A stretch of 64,000 nucleotides of DNA from Arthrobacter yangruifuii (GCF_009192775.1 NZ_VTFX01000004.1:558001-622000), one strand, 5' to 3'. Positions 38,351 through 47,353 are shown, counted from the first letter of the stretch. Made by a program: numbers and translations. The notes: generated by a model not told the origin, from the sequence alone.

Positions 38351-39447
38351 CCTTTTCCCCCGTCGAAACCGCCCGGGAAGAACAGGCCGCATACCGGGAC
38401 CTGCTTGGCACGGAGCTCGAGGACTTCCTGGCCCTCCAGCATTCGGTCCTTGAGGACATCTCGGGAGAGGCACTTCCCCTGCTGGATGCGGTGCGCAACC
38501 TCGCCCGGGGAGGAAAGCGCCTGCGCGGACTGCTCGCCTACTGGGGCTGGCGCGGCGCCGGAGGAGCTGCCTTGCACCCGGAGGCAGTCAAGGCGGGCGC
38601 GGCACTGGAACTGTTCCAGAGCGCGGCACTGATCCACGACGACATTATCGACCGCTCGGACACCCGCCGGGGCGGACCCAGCGTGCACCGCATCTTCTCC
38701 ATGGCGCATGCGGAATCCGACTGGCATCTGGACGGATCCCACTTCGGTTCGTCTGCCGGGATCCTTGCCGGCGACCTCTGCCTTTCCTTCAGCGAGGAAA
38801 TGTTTTCCGCAGTGGGGCCGCGGGCTGCGCACGGCACCGAAGCACGGCGGATCTTCAACCGGATGCGGACCGAGGTCATGGCCGGGCAGTACCTCGACAT
38901 CCTCGAGGAAGTGGCCGGTCCCGGCCACGATCCCGAACATGCCGTGGTGCGGGCACTGAACATCCTCCGTTATAAGGCAGCGAAGTACACCACCGAGCAT
39001 CCCCTGACGCTCGGCGGCGCCCTGGCCGGCGCCCGGCCGGAATTCCTGGCCGGGTATTCACGCTTCTCCCTGCCGCTGGGCGAGGCCTTCCAGCTTCGCG
39101 ACGATGTCCTGGGCGTCTTCGGGGATCCGCAGACAACAGGCAAGCCGGCCGGGGATGATCTGCGCGAGGGCAAGCGAACGGTCCTGATTGCCTATGCCCT
39201 CTCCCGCGGGAGCGAGGACGCCCGGGAGGAAATCACGGCGCGCCTGGGGGATCCGGAACTGGACGACGACGGAGTGGACCGCCTGCGCGGGATCCTTCGG
39301 GACACCGGAGCGCTGGAGGCAACGGAGGAACTTATTTCGCGGCATACGGAGGCAGCCTTTTCGGCCCTGGCCGCGCTTCCCCTGGATGATGTTCCCCGGG
39401 CCGCCCTCGATGCCCTGGCCCACTCGGCGGTAAAACGCAGCGCCTAA
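38347..39447 (+). CDS. idsA: Polyprenyl diphosphate synthase (IdsA-like)
   Basis: This trans-isoprenyl diphosphate synthase elongates allylic diphosphates with isopentenyl diphosphate, probably giving geranylgeranyl or a related diphosphate. The 366-residue protein has GGKRLRGLLAYW, the first aspartate-rich motif LIHDDIIDRSDTRRG (Asp98, Asp99, Asp102), GQYLDILEE, KYTTEHPLTLGGALAG, and the second motif QLRDDVLGVFGDP. In the second motif the fifth position is Gly, not Asp (DDVLG), as in other actinobacterial IdsA-type enzymes. Chain length cannot be read with confidence. It starts with GTG overlapping the lipoprotein stop and is followed by a strong terminator. Confidence 0.9.
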   Translation: MTFSPVETAREEQAAYRDLLGTELEDFLALQHSVLEDISGEALPLLDAVRNLARGGKRLRGLLAYWGWRGAGGAALHPEAVKAGAALELFQSAALIHDDIIDRSDTRRGGPSVHRIFSMAHAESDWHLDGSHFGSSAGILAGDLCLSFSEEMFSAVGPRAAHGTEARRIFNRMRTEVMAGQYLDILEEVAGPGHDPEHAVVRALNILRYKAAKYTTEHPLTLGGALAGARPEFLAGYSRFSLPLGEAFQLRDDVLGVFGDPQTTGKPAGDDLREGKRTVLIAYALSRGSEDAREEITARLGDPELDDDGVDRLRGILRDTGALEATEELISRHTEAAFSALAALPLDDVPRAALDALAHSAVKRSA

Positions 39448-39480
39448 AGCAAATATGCGCCAATACTAAGTGTGCATATA

Positions 39481-39522
39481 AAAAAGGGAGCTTCCCGTCC
39501 GTTGACGGGCAGCTCCCTTTTT
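39481..39522. terminator. Bidirectional intrinsic terminator
   Basis: AAAAAGGGAGCT and AGCTCCCTTTTT form the outer stem, with CCCGTC and GACGGG inside and a CGTT loop. It has A and T tracts on both sides and lies between the convergent idsA and Rv2175c-like genes, so it can serve both. Confidence 0.88.
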
Positions 39523-39541
39523 AGTGCTGCGGGCGCAATTG

Positions 39542-39895
39542 TTACCAGCCCAGCGCCTGGGCGCGGCGGCGGATCTCCGTCTTGCGTCCCTCACGGAGGG
39601 CATCCACGGGACGCCCGGGCAGGGTGTCGTCGGCAGTAAACAGCCAGCGGATCATCTCATCGTCGTGGTAGCCGGCGTCGTTGAGCACCGAGATGGTGCC
39701 CTTCAAACTGTCCAGCACGGCGCCGTCAGCAATAAAGGCGGCCGGAATACTGCGGATCTTCCGCTCCCCGAGGCGCACAGCCACCAGGGCACGCTCCTCC
39801 AGCAGGCTATGCACCTTGCTGATAGGAAGGTCAAGTTGTTCAGCCACATCGGGCAGGGTCAGCCAGTCGGAAACGAGTTCCTGTAGTTCATTCAC
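39542..39895 (-). CDS. Rv2175c-like DNA-binding protein
   Basis: A 117-residue protein resembling mycobacterial Rv2175c, a winged-helix DNA-binding protein and substrate of the kinase PknL. It begins NELQELVSDWLTLPDVAEQLDLPISKVHSLL (abridged), a helix-turn-helix start, then LVAVRLGERKIRSIPAAF and a C-terminal helical region ending TEIRRRAQALGW. The GTG at 39895 is chosen because GGAGA precedes it closely; the frame is open to a TTG at 39964. The pknL gene lies about 1.7 kb away, separated by a LysM gene, so the kinase-substrate pairing known from mycobacteria is likely conserved (inference). Confidence 0.82.
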   Translation of the reverse strand: MNELQELVSDWLTLPDVAEQLDLPISKVHSLLEERALVAVRLGERKIRSIPAAFIADGAVLDSLKGTISVLNDAGYHDDEMIRWLFTADDTLPGRPVDALREGRKTEIRRRAQALGW

Positions 39896-40147
39896 TCTCC
39901 AAGGGTGCCATGTCCGGGGCGGGCCCGGCCACTTTGCCGTTTGGGTCCGGGGGTGAAACGTCAAAAGTAAGGCCCGGGTATTGTGCGCACGCGCCGTTAG
40001 TGTAAATTCACATGGGTACCTTTAATCACATGAGTCACTAACACATCGTTGGTCAATCAAACAACAGTAGTAACACCCGTTCCATTACTTGTCATTAATC
40101 TTAGGATTCGCAGGGAACGGACATCACAGATGAGGAAACACCACTAT

Positions 40148-41488
40148 ATGAGCACTCAGTCGACGACGGGATCGCAAAAAACGCGTTCCGGTGCCACCGG
40201 AATGCCGCGCAAGCTGAGTGTTGCCGTGACCACCGCGGCCATACCGGCAGTGATGCTGTCCGCCCTGGCTCTCGCGGAGCCGGCTGCTGCGGCCCCCGCT
40301 GCACCGCAGAACTCCCTGTTCCCCCAGCTTCCCCTGCAGGCCGTCAAGAACCTGAACACGGGCGTGGCCACCTCGCACCTGGCCACCCAGATGCCGGCAA
40401 CGCTGCCGGCCGAGTCGGCCGCCCCCGCTACCCACCGCATTGTTTCCGGTGACACCGTCATCTCCATTGCCGTGCAGTACGGACTCTCCCCGGACGAGCT
40501 GCTGCGCGTAAACAACCTCCAGCCGACGTCGCTGATCTTCGCCGGCGATGACCTCCGCCTGGCCGGTACGTCCGCCCCGGCCGCCCCCGCCGCAGCCGCA
40601 GCCGCAGCAGCTTCCCCCGGCGGCACCTACACGGTGGTCTCCGGCGATACCCTGGGCGCCATTGCGGCCAAGCACGGCGTCAGCCTCTCCGGCATCCTCG
40701 CCGCCAACGGGCTGAGCCTCACCTCCGTGATCTACCCGGGCCAGACACTCCGGATGGATTCCCAGGCAGCTCCCGCCGCGCCGGACCAGGGCAAGACGGC
40801 ACCCGCCGCGGGAGCCAGCTACACGGTCGCCGCCGGCGATACGCTCAGCGCCATCGCGGCCAAGCACGGCGTCAGCCTCTCGGGTGTCCTCGCCTCGAAC
40901 GGCCTGACCCAGTCCTCGGTCATCCGCCCCGGCCAGCAGCTTCGCGTTGACGGGAGCACCGTCAGCGTCACAGCTGCCGCGCCCGCTTCCGCGCCCACGG
41001 ATCTGGTGCCGAACACGTTCCTGCACTACACCTACCCCGACCACGTAGTCGCCGATGCCAACCTGAACAAGCAGGCACTGAATTCGGTTCCGGTCCCGGA
41101 CCGGGCACAGATGCAGCAGATCGTGGCCGACACCGCCGCGCAGATGGGCGTGGACCCGGCCCTGGCACAGGCTTTCGCTTTCCAGGAATCCGGCTTCGAT
41201 CAGCGGGCCGTCTCCCCCGCCAACGCCATCGGCACCATGCAGGTCATTCCCTCTTCCGGGGAATGGGCCTCGGACCTCGTCGGCCGGAAGCTGAACCTGC
41301 TGGATCCCTACGACAACGCCACTGCGGGCGTGGCCATCATCAGCGCCCTCATCCGCAGCAGCGACAGCCTGGAAACCGCAATTGCCTCGTACTACCAGGG
41401 CCAGTACTCGGTGACCACGCACGGCATGTTCGATGACACGCGCGGCTACGTCCGCTCGGTGCTCGCCCACCGCGCGTCCTTCCAGTAA
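40148..41488 (+). CDS. Secreted LysM protein with lytic transglycosylase-like domain
   Basis: A 446-residue exported cell-wall protein. The start is ATG 40148 with AGGAAA nine bases before; another ATG at 40130 is possible. A signal peptide ends near ALAEPAAAAPAA (about residue 50). Three LysM glycan-binding repeats follow: about 95-138 (HRIVSGDTVISIAVQYGLS), 158-202 (YTVVSGDTLGAIAAKHGVS) and 223-268 (YTVAAGDTLSAIAAKHGVS). The C-terminal domain (about 317-446) resembles an SLT/goose-lysozyme fold, with the catalytic-type Glu in AFAFQESGFDQRAVSPANAIGTMQV (abridged) and ATAGVAIISALI. It probably cleaves peptidoglycan glycan strands. The upstream 180 bp is AT-rich. Confidence 0.88.
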   Translation: MSTQSTTGSQKTRSGATGMPRKLSVAVTTAAIPAVMLSALALAEPAAAAPAAPQNSLFPQLPLQAVKNLNTGVATSHLATQMPATLPAESAAPATHRIVSGDTVISIAVQYGLSPDELLRVNNLQPTSLIFAGDDLRLAGTSAPAAPAAAAAAAASPGGTYTVVSGDTLGAIAAKHGVSLSGILAANGLSLTSVIYPGQTLRMDSQAAPAAPDQGKTAPAAGASYTVAAGDTLSAIAAKHGVSLSGVLASNGLTQSSVIRPGQQLRVDGSTVSVTAAAPASAPTDLVPNTFLHYTYPDHVVADANLNKQALNSVPVPDRAQMQQIVADTAAQMGVDPALAQAFAFQESGFDQRAVSPANAIGTMQVIPSSGEWASDLVGRKLNLLDPYDNATAGVAIISALIRSSDSLETAIASYYQGQYSVTTHGMFDDTRGYVRSVLAHRASFQ

Positions 41489-41508
41489 CACAGTCCAGCA
41501 GAGCCGCC

Positions 41509-41544
41509 GAAGGGTCCGGATCGGGTGTCGATCCGGACCCTTTC
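41509..41544 (+). terminator. Hairpin terminator after the LysM gene
   Basis: GAAGGGTCCGGATCG pairs with CGATCCGGACCCTTTC around a short loop, followed by a short T run, 21 bases after the stop codon. It ends just before the pknL promoter. Confidence 0.75.
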
Positions 41545-41556
41545 GCGTACCCCCAT

Positions 41557-41568
41557 TAGGATCGAAGG
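41557..41568 (+). promoter_or_regulatory. Leaderless -10 element of pknL
   Basis: TAGGAT (41557-41562) is followed by six bases and the GTG at 41569. No -35 box is clear; the region where it would be overlaps the upstream terminator stem. Confidence 0.55.
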
Positions 41569-43731
41569 GTGCATGAGCCCGTGAAAGACTCCCTCGTTGA
41601 GACGCTGGTCGACGACCGTTACTTCGTCAGGTCCCTGATTGCCCGCGGCGGAATGTCCAGCGTTTACCTCGCCACCGACCGCCGGCTGGACCGCGACGTG
41701 GCCTTGAAGGTGCTGTATCCGCACCTGGCAGCCGACCGCGGCTTCCTTCGGCGGTTTGAAAGTGAAGCCAAGTCCGCTGCCCGGCTTTCCCACCCGCATG
41801 TGGTGGGTGTCCTGGACCAGGGCATCGCCGAGAACCTGGCCTACCTGGTGATGGAGTACGTTCCCGGCCGGACGCTGCGCGGCCTGATGGAGGAACGCGG
41901 GCCGCTCTCGCCGCGCCTCGCCCTGGCCCTGATGGACGCAGTGGTGGAGGGACTGGCCGCGGCACACGACGCCGGCCTGGTCCACCGCGACGTCAAGCCG
42001 GAGAATGTGCTCCTCGCGGATAACGGCCGGATCAAGATCGCGGACTTCGGGCTGGCCCGTGCCGTGTCCACCAGCACCAACACCGGAACACTCGTGGGCA
42101 CGGTGGCGTATCTGGCCCCCGAACTCGTGACCGCGGGCGGCGCCGATGAACGCAGTGACGTCTACTCCGCCGGCATCATGCTTTACGAAATGCTCACCGG
42201 ACGCCAGCCGTTCACCGGGGATTCCCCTATTCAGGTTGCCTTTGCCCACGTCCACTCCTCCGTGCCCGTTCCGTCCGCCCTCTGTCCCGGATTGGCTGAA
42301 GACCTGGACGAGCTGGTCCGCTGGTGCACGGCCAAGGACCCGGAGGAACGCCCGGTCAACGGCCGCGCCCTGCTGGGCGAGCTACGCCATATCCGCAGCT
42401 CCCTGAGCGACGCGGAGCTGGACTTCCGGTGCGGCCCTTCCCCGGACGGCGGGCCGGCTGCCTCCGGCGCCCCCACAGAAGCGTTGTCCGGCGTGACGGA
42501 AGTACTGGCCGGTGCTGCTGCCGGCACCGCCGTGATCGACGCTTCCGCTCCGCGCCCGGACGGGACCGGTTCCAATTCCACCGAGGTCATCCACCGCAGC
42601 GGCAACGCCACCACGGTGCTGCCCTCCGGCCGAAACCCCGGCAGCCGTGACGATGCGGACGCCGGCGGGTACGCCGACGACGATTATGACGCCTACGACG
42701 ACGGCGGTGAGGGCGACGACGGTGACGACGACGCCGGCCAGGGCGCCCCGCGGCGGCTCACCAAGCGGGATGAACGCGCCCTGGTGCGGCGCAGCGACCG
42801 CGAGGCGCACCGCCCCCGGATGTCCCTGCGCAGCGGAAAACCCCGCCGCCGCGGCATCCTGCTGGGCCTGCTGCTGACGGTCCTGCTCGCGGCAGCTGTT
42901 TTTGCCGGCTGGTTCTTCGGCGCCGGGCCCGGCGCCCTGGTGTCCGTTCCGGACGTGAGCAATATTTCCGCCGAGGACGCCGGCACGCAGCTGGGCGACG
43001 CCGGGCTGACCTACAGCACCAACGAGGTGTTTGACGAGGCCGTCGCGGCCGGGCTGGCCGTGGGAACCGATCCCGCCGCCCCCCGGGAGGTCAGGCGCTT
43101 CCAGCCGGTGACGCTGCTCGTGTCCAAGGGACCGCAGTTATTTACGGTTCCCAACGTGGTCCAGCGAACAATCGAAGCGGCCGGAGAGAATCTCCGGGAT
43201 GCCGAGCTTTCCGTAGGTGCGGTCACCGAGGAATACAGCGAAAGCGTTGCCGCGGGCAGCGTCATCAGCCAACAGCCGCTGCCCGATACGCTGCTGCGGC
43301 TGGGTGCTCCGGTGGACCTCACGGTGTCCCGGGGACCCGCACCCGTAGAGGTTCCCGGGGTGACCGGACTGGACGAGGAAGCCGCGGTGAAAGCCCTCGA
43401 GGACGCCGGGCTCACAGCCGCCGTCGCCCCGGACAAGGCGAACAGCGCCTCCGTGCCCGCCGGCGCAGTTGTGGCCCAGGATGCTGCCCCCGGCGGCCTG
43501 CTGGAGCGCGGCTCCACCGTCACGTTGACCATCTCCCTCGGCCCGCGGATGGTCGAGGTCCCGAACTATGTGGGACAGCGCGCCGAATCCGCACGGGCTG
43601 ATCTGGAAAGCCGCGGGTTCACCGTGGAAGTGGAGAACCTGCTGGGCGGGCTGCTCGGACTGGTCCGGGACCAGGAACCGGGCGCAGGCACCGCCCCCGA
43701 GGGTTCCACCGTCACGCTGAAGGTGGTGTAG
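41569..43731 (+). CDS. pknL: PASTA-domain serine/threonine protein kinase, PknL type
   Basis: A membrane receptor kinase of 720 residues. The Hanks kinase domain (about 18-275) has the glycine-rich loop ARGGMSSVYLAT, Lys48 in VALKVL, the catalytic HRDVKPEN (Asp141), DFGLA (Asp159) and GTVAYLAPE. A long acidic linker with an Asp/Gly run (about 360-390) leads to one membrane helix (about 428-454). Four extracellular PASTA repeats follow (from about 457), each opening with a VPDV/VPNV/VPGV/VPNY motif. The name rests on synteny with Rv2175c-like, class II aroG and plsC. M. tuberculosis PknL lacks PASTA domains, corynebacterial PknL has them. Confidence 0.93.
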   Translation: MHEPVKDSLVETLVDDRYFVRSLIARGGMSSVYLATDRRLDRDVALKVLYPHLAADRGFLRRFESEAKSAARLSHPHVVGVLDQGIAENLAYLVMEYVPGRTLRGLMEERGPLSPRLALALMDAVVEGLAAAHDAGLVHRDVKPENVLLADNGRIKIADFGLARAVSTSTNTGTLVGTVAYLAPELVTAGGADERSDVYSAGIMLYEMLTGRQPFTGDSPIQVAFAHVHSSVPVPSALCPGLAEDLDELVRWCTAKDPEERPVNGRALLGELRHIRSSLSDAELDFRCGPSPDGGPAASGAPTEALSGVTEVLAGAAAGTAVIDASAPRPDGTGSNSTEVIHRSGNATTVLPSGRNPGSRDDADAGGYADDDYDAYDDGGEGDDGDDDAGQGAPRRLTKRDERALVRRSDREAHRPRMSLRSGKPRRRGILLGLLLTVLLAAAVFAGWFFGAGPGALVSVPDVSNISAEDAGTQLGDAGLTYSTNEVFDEAVAAGLAVGTDPAAPREVRRFQPVTLLVSKGPQLFTVPNVVQRTIEAAGENLRDAELSVGAVTEEYSESVAAGSVISQQPLPDTLLRLGAPVDLTVSRGPAPVEVPGVTGLDEEAAVKALEDAGLTAAVAPDKANSASVPAGAVVAQDAAPGGLLERGSTVTLTISLGPRMVEVPNYVGQRAESARADLESRGFTVEVENLLGGLLGLVRDQEPGAGTAPEGSTVTLKVV

Positions 43732-43764
43732 CCCCCGGGGCGGTTCCTGCGCGGCAGGGCGGGA

Positions 43765-45165
43765 TCAGCTCCTGCGGGACAGTGCGCCGGCCACCAGGAA
43801 GGCCATCTCCAGGGACTGCATGTGGTTCAGCCGCGGATCGCAGACCGATTCGTAGCCCTCAACGAAGGCTTCCTGGTCCACGGGGTCAGCGCCGCCCAGG
43901 CACTCCGCGACGTCGTCTCCCGTCATTTCCACGTGCAGGCCGCCGGGGAAGGTGCCCAGCGAATCGTGCACCTCGAAGAACCCGCGCACTTCGTCCATCA
44001 CGTCATCGAAGTTGCGGGTCTTGTAGCCGTTCGGGGACGTGACGGTGTTGCCGTGCATGGGGTCCGTCACCCAGAGCACCTGGGCGCCGGAGGCGGTCAC
44101 TTTCTCCACCAGGGAGGGAAGTTTCTCGCGGATATTCCGGGCACCCATCCGGGTAATGAAGGTCAGCCGTCCGGGTTCACGGTTCGGATCGAGCCGGTCG
44201 ATCAGGGCCAGCGCGTCTTCGGCGCTGGTGGTCGGGCCCAGCTTCACGCCGATCGGGTTGCGCACCCGGGACAGGAAGTCCACATGGGCGGAGTCCAGGT
44301 CGCGGGTCCGCTCCCCGATCCACAGGAAATGCCCGGAGGTGTCGTACGGCTGGCCCGTGCGGGAATCCACCCGGGTCAGGGCACGTTCGTAATCCAGGAG
44401 CAGTGCCTCATGGCTGGCGAAGAATTCAACCCGTTTCAGTGCTTCGAAATCAGCACCGCAGGCGTCCATGAAACGGACGGCCCGGTCGATTTCCCGGGCG
44501 AGGGATTCATAGCGCGAATGTGACGGGTTGGAGGTGAAGCCCTTGTTCCAGTGGTGCACCAGACGCAGGTCGGCGAAACCGCCCTGCGTGAACGCACGGA
44601 TCAGGTTCAGGGTGGACGCGGACGTGTGGTAGGCACGGACCATCCGTGCCGGATCGTGCCGGCGGGACTCGGGAGTGAAATCGAAGCCGTTGACCATGTC
44701 GCCGCGGTAGGCGGGCAACGTCACGCCGTTGCGGGTCTCGTCGTTGGAGGAGCGGGGTTTGGCGAACTGCCCGGCCATCCGCCCCATCTTGATCACCGGG
44801 ACGGAGGCACCGTAGGTCAGGACCACGGCCATCTGCAGCAGGGTCCGGACACGGGCGCTGATCTTGTCTGCGGTGGCTGCTTCGAAGGTCTCGGCGCAGT
44901 CGCCGCCCTGCAGGAGGAAGGCGCGGCCCTGCGCGGCCTCGGCCAAACGGCTCCGGAGAACATCGACTTCACCTGCAAAAACCAGCGGCGGAACCATGGA
45001 GAGTTCGGCGATGGCCGCGTCATATCCAGGATCGTTGCGCCAGGTGGGCTGCTGGGAAATCGGCAGGGATCGCCAGTTGTCCAGCTCGGGGTGGCTAGCG
45101 GACGTAGCCGCCGCGCCGGAGAGCAGGGTGGGAAGGGACTCGCGGTGTACAGGTGTCTCAGTCAC
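43765..45165 (-). CDS. aroG: 3-deoxy-7-phosphoheptulonate synthase, class II
   Basis: DAHP synthase condenses phosphoenolpyruvate and erythrose 4-phosphate, opening the shikimate pathway to aromatic amino acids. The 466-residue class II (plant/actinobacterial) enzyme shows WRNDPGYDAAIAEL, the metal/PEP site LLQGGDCAETF, VIKMGRMAGQFAKPRSS, the YRGDMVNGF segment, HFLWIGERTRDLDSAHVDF (abridged), and late WVTDPMHGNTVTSPNGYKTR and GGLHVEMTGDDVAECLGG. It is convergent with pknL with a 33-bp gap. The GTG start at 45165 sits six bases after TACGCT, suggesting a leaderless mRNA. Confidence 0.96.
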   Translation of the reverse strand: MTETPVHRESLPTLLSGAAATSASHPELDNWRSLPISQQPTWRNDPGYDAAIAELSMVPPLVFAGEVDVLRSRLAEAAQGRAFLLQGGDCAETFEAATADKISARVRTLLQMAVVLTYGASVPVIKMGRMAGQFAKPRSSNDETRNGVTLPAYRGDMVNGFDFTPESRRHDPARMVRAYHTSASTLNLIRAFTQGGFADLRLVHHWNKGFTSNPSHSRYESLAREIDRAVRFMDACGADFEALKRVEFFASHEALLLDYERALTRVDSRTGQPYDTSGHFLWIGERTRDLDSAHVDFLSRVRNPIGVKLGPTTSAEDALALIDRLDPNREPGRLTFITRMGARNIREKLPSLVEKVTASGAQVLWVTDPMHGNTVTSPNGYKTRNFDDVMDEVRGFFEVHDSLGTFPGGLHVEMTGDDVAECLGGADPVDQEAFVEGYESVCDPRLNHMQSLEMAFLVAGALSRRS

Positions 45166-45177
45166 GGCTTAAGCGTA
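45166..45177 (-). promoter_or_regulatory. Leaderless -10 element of the DAHP synthase gene
   Basis: On the minus strand TACGCT (45172-45177) is followed by exactly six bases and the GTG. A weak -35-like TTTGCT lies 16 bp upstream (45194-45199). Confidence 0.45.
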
Positions 45178-45216
45178 CTTGGTGCCCCGTAGGAGCAAAC
45201 AACGCCGTCACAAATG

Positions 45217-45258
45217 CGTCCCGGCACGAAACACGGGGTCGGAACGCATGCCGGGACG
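45217..45258 (-). other. Inverted repeat between plsC and the DAHP synthase gene
   Basis: Arms CGTCCCGGCA (45217-45226) and TGCCGGGACG (45249-45258) are perfect 10-bp complements with a 22-base loop. It may end plsC transcripts (the stem is 79 bases after the stop) or be an operator upstream of aroG. The long loop and lack of a T run make termination uncertain. Confidence 0.4.
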
Positions 45259-45336
45259 GCCATGGGGCGCAGCACAATCACCACCAGTCACCATCCGGGA
45301 CAGCGGGAGCCGGTTGCCGTTTCCGGTCCGGAGGAC

Positions 45337-46419
45337 CTAGGCGCTGTGGGACGCCGGGCCCGAGGTGCGGCCGTCGCCGTCGTCCGGCGTATCCGTTTCC
45401 GACCCGTTGGTGCGGGCACCGCCGGGCTTGGCTGTGGCGGATCCGGCAGCGCGGGCACCGTTGGTTCCGGGCATCCGGTGGAGGAAAGTCATCCGGCGCG
45501 CAGTTCCCGCCTCCGGCCCGGCTGCGTCGGAGCCGTCCGCTGACGGTGCCGCGGTTTTGTCCTTGTTTTTTGCCCCGGCCGTACCGATAACGGTGACGGC
45601 ACCGGGACGCTTGGCGCCGCGCCGGGCGGCCACGGCAGGGCTTCCGGCCGGTGCATCCGCATCCGCTTCCCCGCCGTGCCCGGTACCGGGGGGAAGGCGC
45701 ACCGCAGCGCTCCGGGCCTCAGCCGCTTTGCCGCCCTTGCGTGCAGCGAGCTTTTCCTTAACGGTGCTGGCGTATACGTCCACGTATTCCTGGCCCGACA
45801 GGCGCATGAGTTCATACATGATCTCGTCGGTCACGGACCGCTGGATGAACCGGTCATTCTCGAGTCCGGCGTACCGCGAGAAGTCCAGCGGTTCGCCCAC
45901 GATGATGCCGATCCGGCGGATGTTGGGGATCCGGCGTCCGATCGGCTGGACCTTATCGGTTCCGATCATTGCCACCGGAATGACCGGCACGCCGGTGGAA
46001 AGCACCAGCTTGGCCACGCCGGTCTTGCCGCGGTAGAGGCGTCCGTCCGGGCTGCGGGTCCCTTCCGGGTAGATGCCCAGCAATCCGCCGTTTTCCAGGA
46101 CGTCAACGCCGGCCTTGAGGGAGGAAGCGGAGGCCGCACCGCCGGAACGGTCCATGGGCAGCTGGTTGGCGAGCCGGAAAAACGCAGCGGTGAGCTTTCC
46201 CTTAATGCCTTTGCCGTTGAAGTAGTCGCTCTTGGCGAGGAAGCTCACCGGCCGGGGTACGGCCAGCGGCAGGAAGATCGAGTCGGAGAACGACAGGTGA
46301 TTGCTCACCAGGACGGCAGGCCCGGATTCAGGGATGTTGTCCATTCCCTTGACCCACGGCCTGAAGAGAAGATTCACCACCGGCCCGATGAATATCGTCT
46401 TCATCACCCAATAGAACAC
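45337..46419 (-). CDS. plsC: 1-acyl-sn-glycerol-3-phosphate acyltransferase
   Basis: PlsC acylates lysophosphatidic acid to phosphatidic acid at the membrane. The GTG at 46419 is chosen for its GGAGA nine bases before, giving 360 residues beginning FYWVMKTIFIGPVVNLL. The acyltransferase domain has the H-X4-D motif NHLSFSDS (His41, Asp46), PMDRSGG, GIYPEGTRSPDG (Glu119 motif) and GVPVIPVAMIGT. The catalytic part ends near residue 230. The remaining ~130 residues are low-complexity (Ala, Gly, Pro, Thr, Arg, Asp), unlike the family's usual 230-260 length. plsC beside class II aroG follows mycobacterial synteny (Rv2182c). Confidence 0.9.
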   Translation of the reverse strand: MFYWVMKTIFIGPVVNLLFRPWVKGMDNIPESGPAVLVSNHLSFSDSIFLPLAVPRPVSFLAKSDYFNGKGIKGKLTAAFFRLANQLPMDRSGGAASASSLKAGVDVLENGGLLGIYPEGTRSPDGRLYRGKTGVAKLVLSTGVPVIPVAMIGTDKVQPIGRRIPNIRRIGIIVGEPLDFSRYAGLENDRFIQRSVTDEIMYELMRLSGQEYVDVYASTVKEKLAARKGGKAAEARSAAVRLPPGTGHGGEADADAPAGSPAVAARRGAKRPGAVTVIGTAGAKNKDKTAAPSADGSDAAGPEAGTARRMTFLHRMPGTNGARAAGSATAKPGGARTNGSETDTPDDGDGRTSGPASHSA

Positions 46420-46588
46420 GCGGCTTGATCTCCTGTTCGGACAAGACAATAACGAGGGACCCGATTGGTTCCCCAGACTCTACTGTATGCGCGCTTATCC
46501 GCGCTGGTGAATTCAACGCGTACTGCACCTGCCGACAGTTTCCCCCGTCCGGGGTCCAAAAGGCCCCTGCTAATGCAACCATAGACAC

Positions 46589-47353
46589 ATGACTTCCCTC
46601 CCCGGCGCTGATGCCTTCCACTCCGAGGGTCACGGCCCCAACGCGGGCGTAGGCGTGCTCCTCAGCCACGGATTCACCGGATCCCCGGTGAGCCTGGCTG
46701 CCTGGGCGCGCTCCCTCGCGGACCGCGGCTACGCCGTGAGCCTGCCGCTGCTGCCGGGCCACGGAACCAGCTGGCAGGAACTGGCACGGACACCCTGGCA
46801 GCGCTGGTACGAGGAATACGACCGCGCATATACCGTCCTGCAGGAACGGACCGCCTGCGTGGTCTCCGCCGGGCTGTCCATGGGCGGTGCCCTGGCACTG
46901 CGGCTGGCGGCGCAGCGGCCGGTGGCCGGCGTCGTCGTCGTCAATCCCGGACTCACCTTCGCCGATCCCCGGGCCCGCTACTCGGGCGCGCTGAAGTACG
47001 TCCTGAGATCGGTCCCCGCCATCGGCAACGACATCCGGCTGCAAGGGCAGGACGAAGGTGCCTATTCCCGGACCCCCGTGGCCGCAGTCCACCAGCTGGG
47101 CAGGCTTTTCCGCGATACGGCGGCCTCGCTGCCGAACGTGGCCGCCCCCGTGCTGGCGTTCCGGTCACGGGTGGACGCGGTGGTGCCGGAGTCCAGCATG
47201 GACGTGCTCCGCGGGGGTCTCGTGAACGCGGAGCTTGAGGTGGTACCGCTGGAAAACAGCTATCACGTAGCCACCATGGACCACGACGCACCGCTCATCT
47301 TCGAACGGTCGCACGAGTTCATCCAACGCGTCAGCGCCGGAGTCCGGGCATGA
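46589..47353 (+). CDS. Alpha/beta hydrolase, carboxylesterase/monoacylglycerol lipase type
   Basis: A 254-residue cytoplasmic serine hydrolase. It has the oxyanion segment VLLSHGFTGSPVSLAAWA, LPGHGTSWQEL, the nucleophile elbow AGLSMGGALALR (Ser97), an Asp-bearing strand APVLAFRSRVDAVVPESS, and the catalytic His in LENSYHVATMDHD. The pattern HGFTGSP and NSYHVAT matches Est30-type carboxylesterases and monoacylglycerol lipases. The natural substrate is unknown; location next to plsC hints at lipid turnover. It is divergent from plsC and its stop overlaps the next gene (ATGA). Confidence 0.88.
   Translation: MTSLPGADAFHSEGHGPNAGVGVLLSHGFTGSPVSLAAWARSLADRGYAVSLPLLPGHGTSWQELARTPWQRWYEEYDRAYTVLQERTACVVSAGLSMGGALALRLAAQRPVAGVVVVNPGLTFADPRARYSGALKYVLRSVPAIGNDIRLQGQDEGAYSRTPVAAVHQLGRLFRDTAASLPNVAAPVLAFRSRVDAVVPESSMDVLRGGLVNAELEVVPLENSYHVATMDHDAPLIFERSHEFIQRVSAGVRA

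Noticed and set aside
40005-40020. TGTAAATTCACA-like dyad upstream of the LysM gene as a CRP/GlxR site
   Set aside because: The spacing between the half-sites does not fit the 16-bp TGTGA-N6-TCACA form; one half is imperfect.
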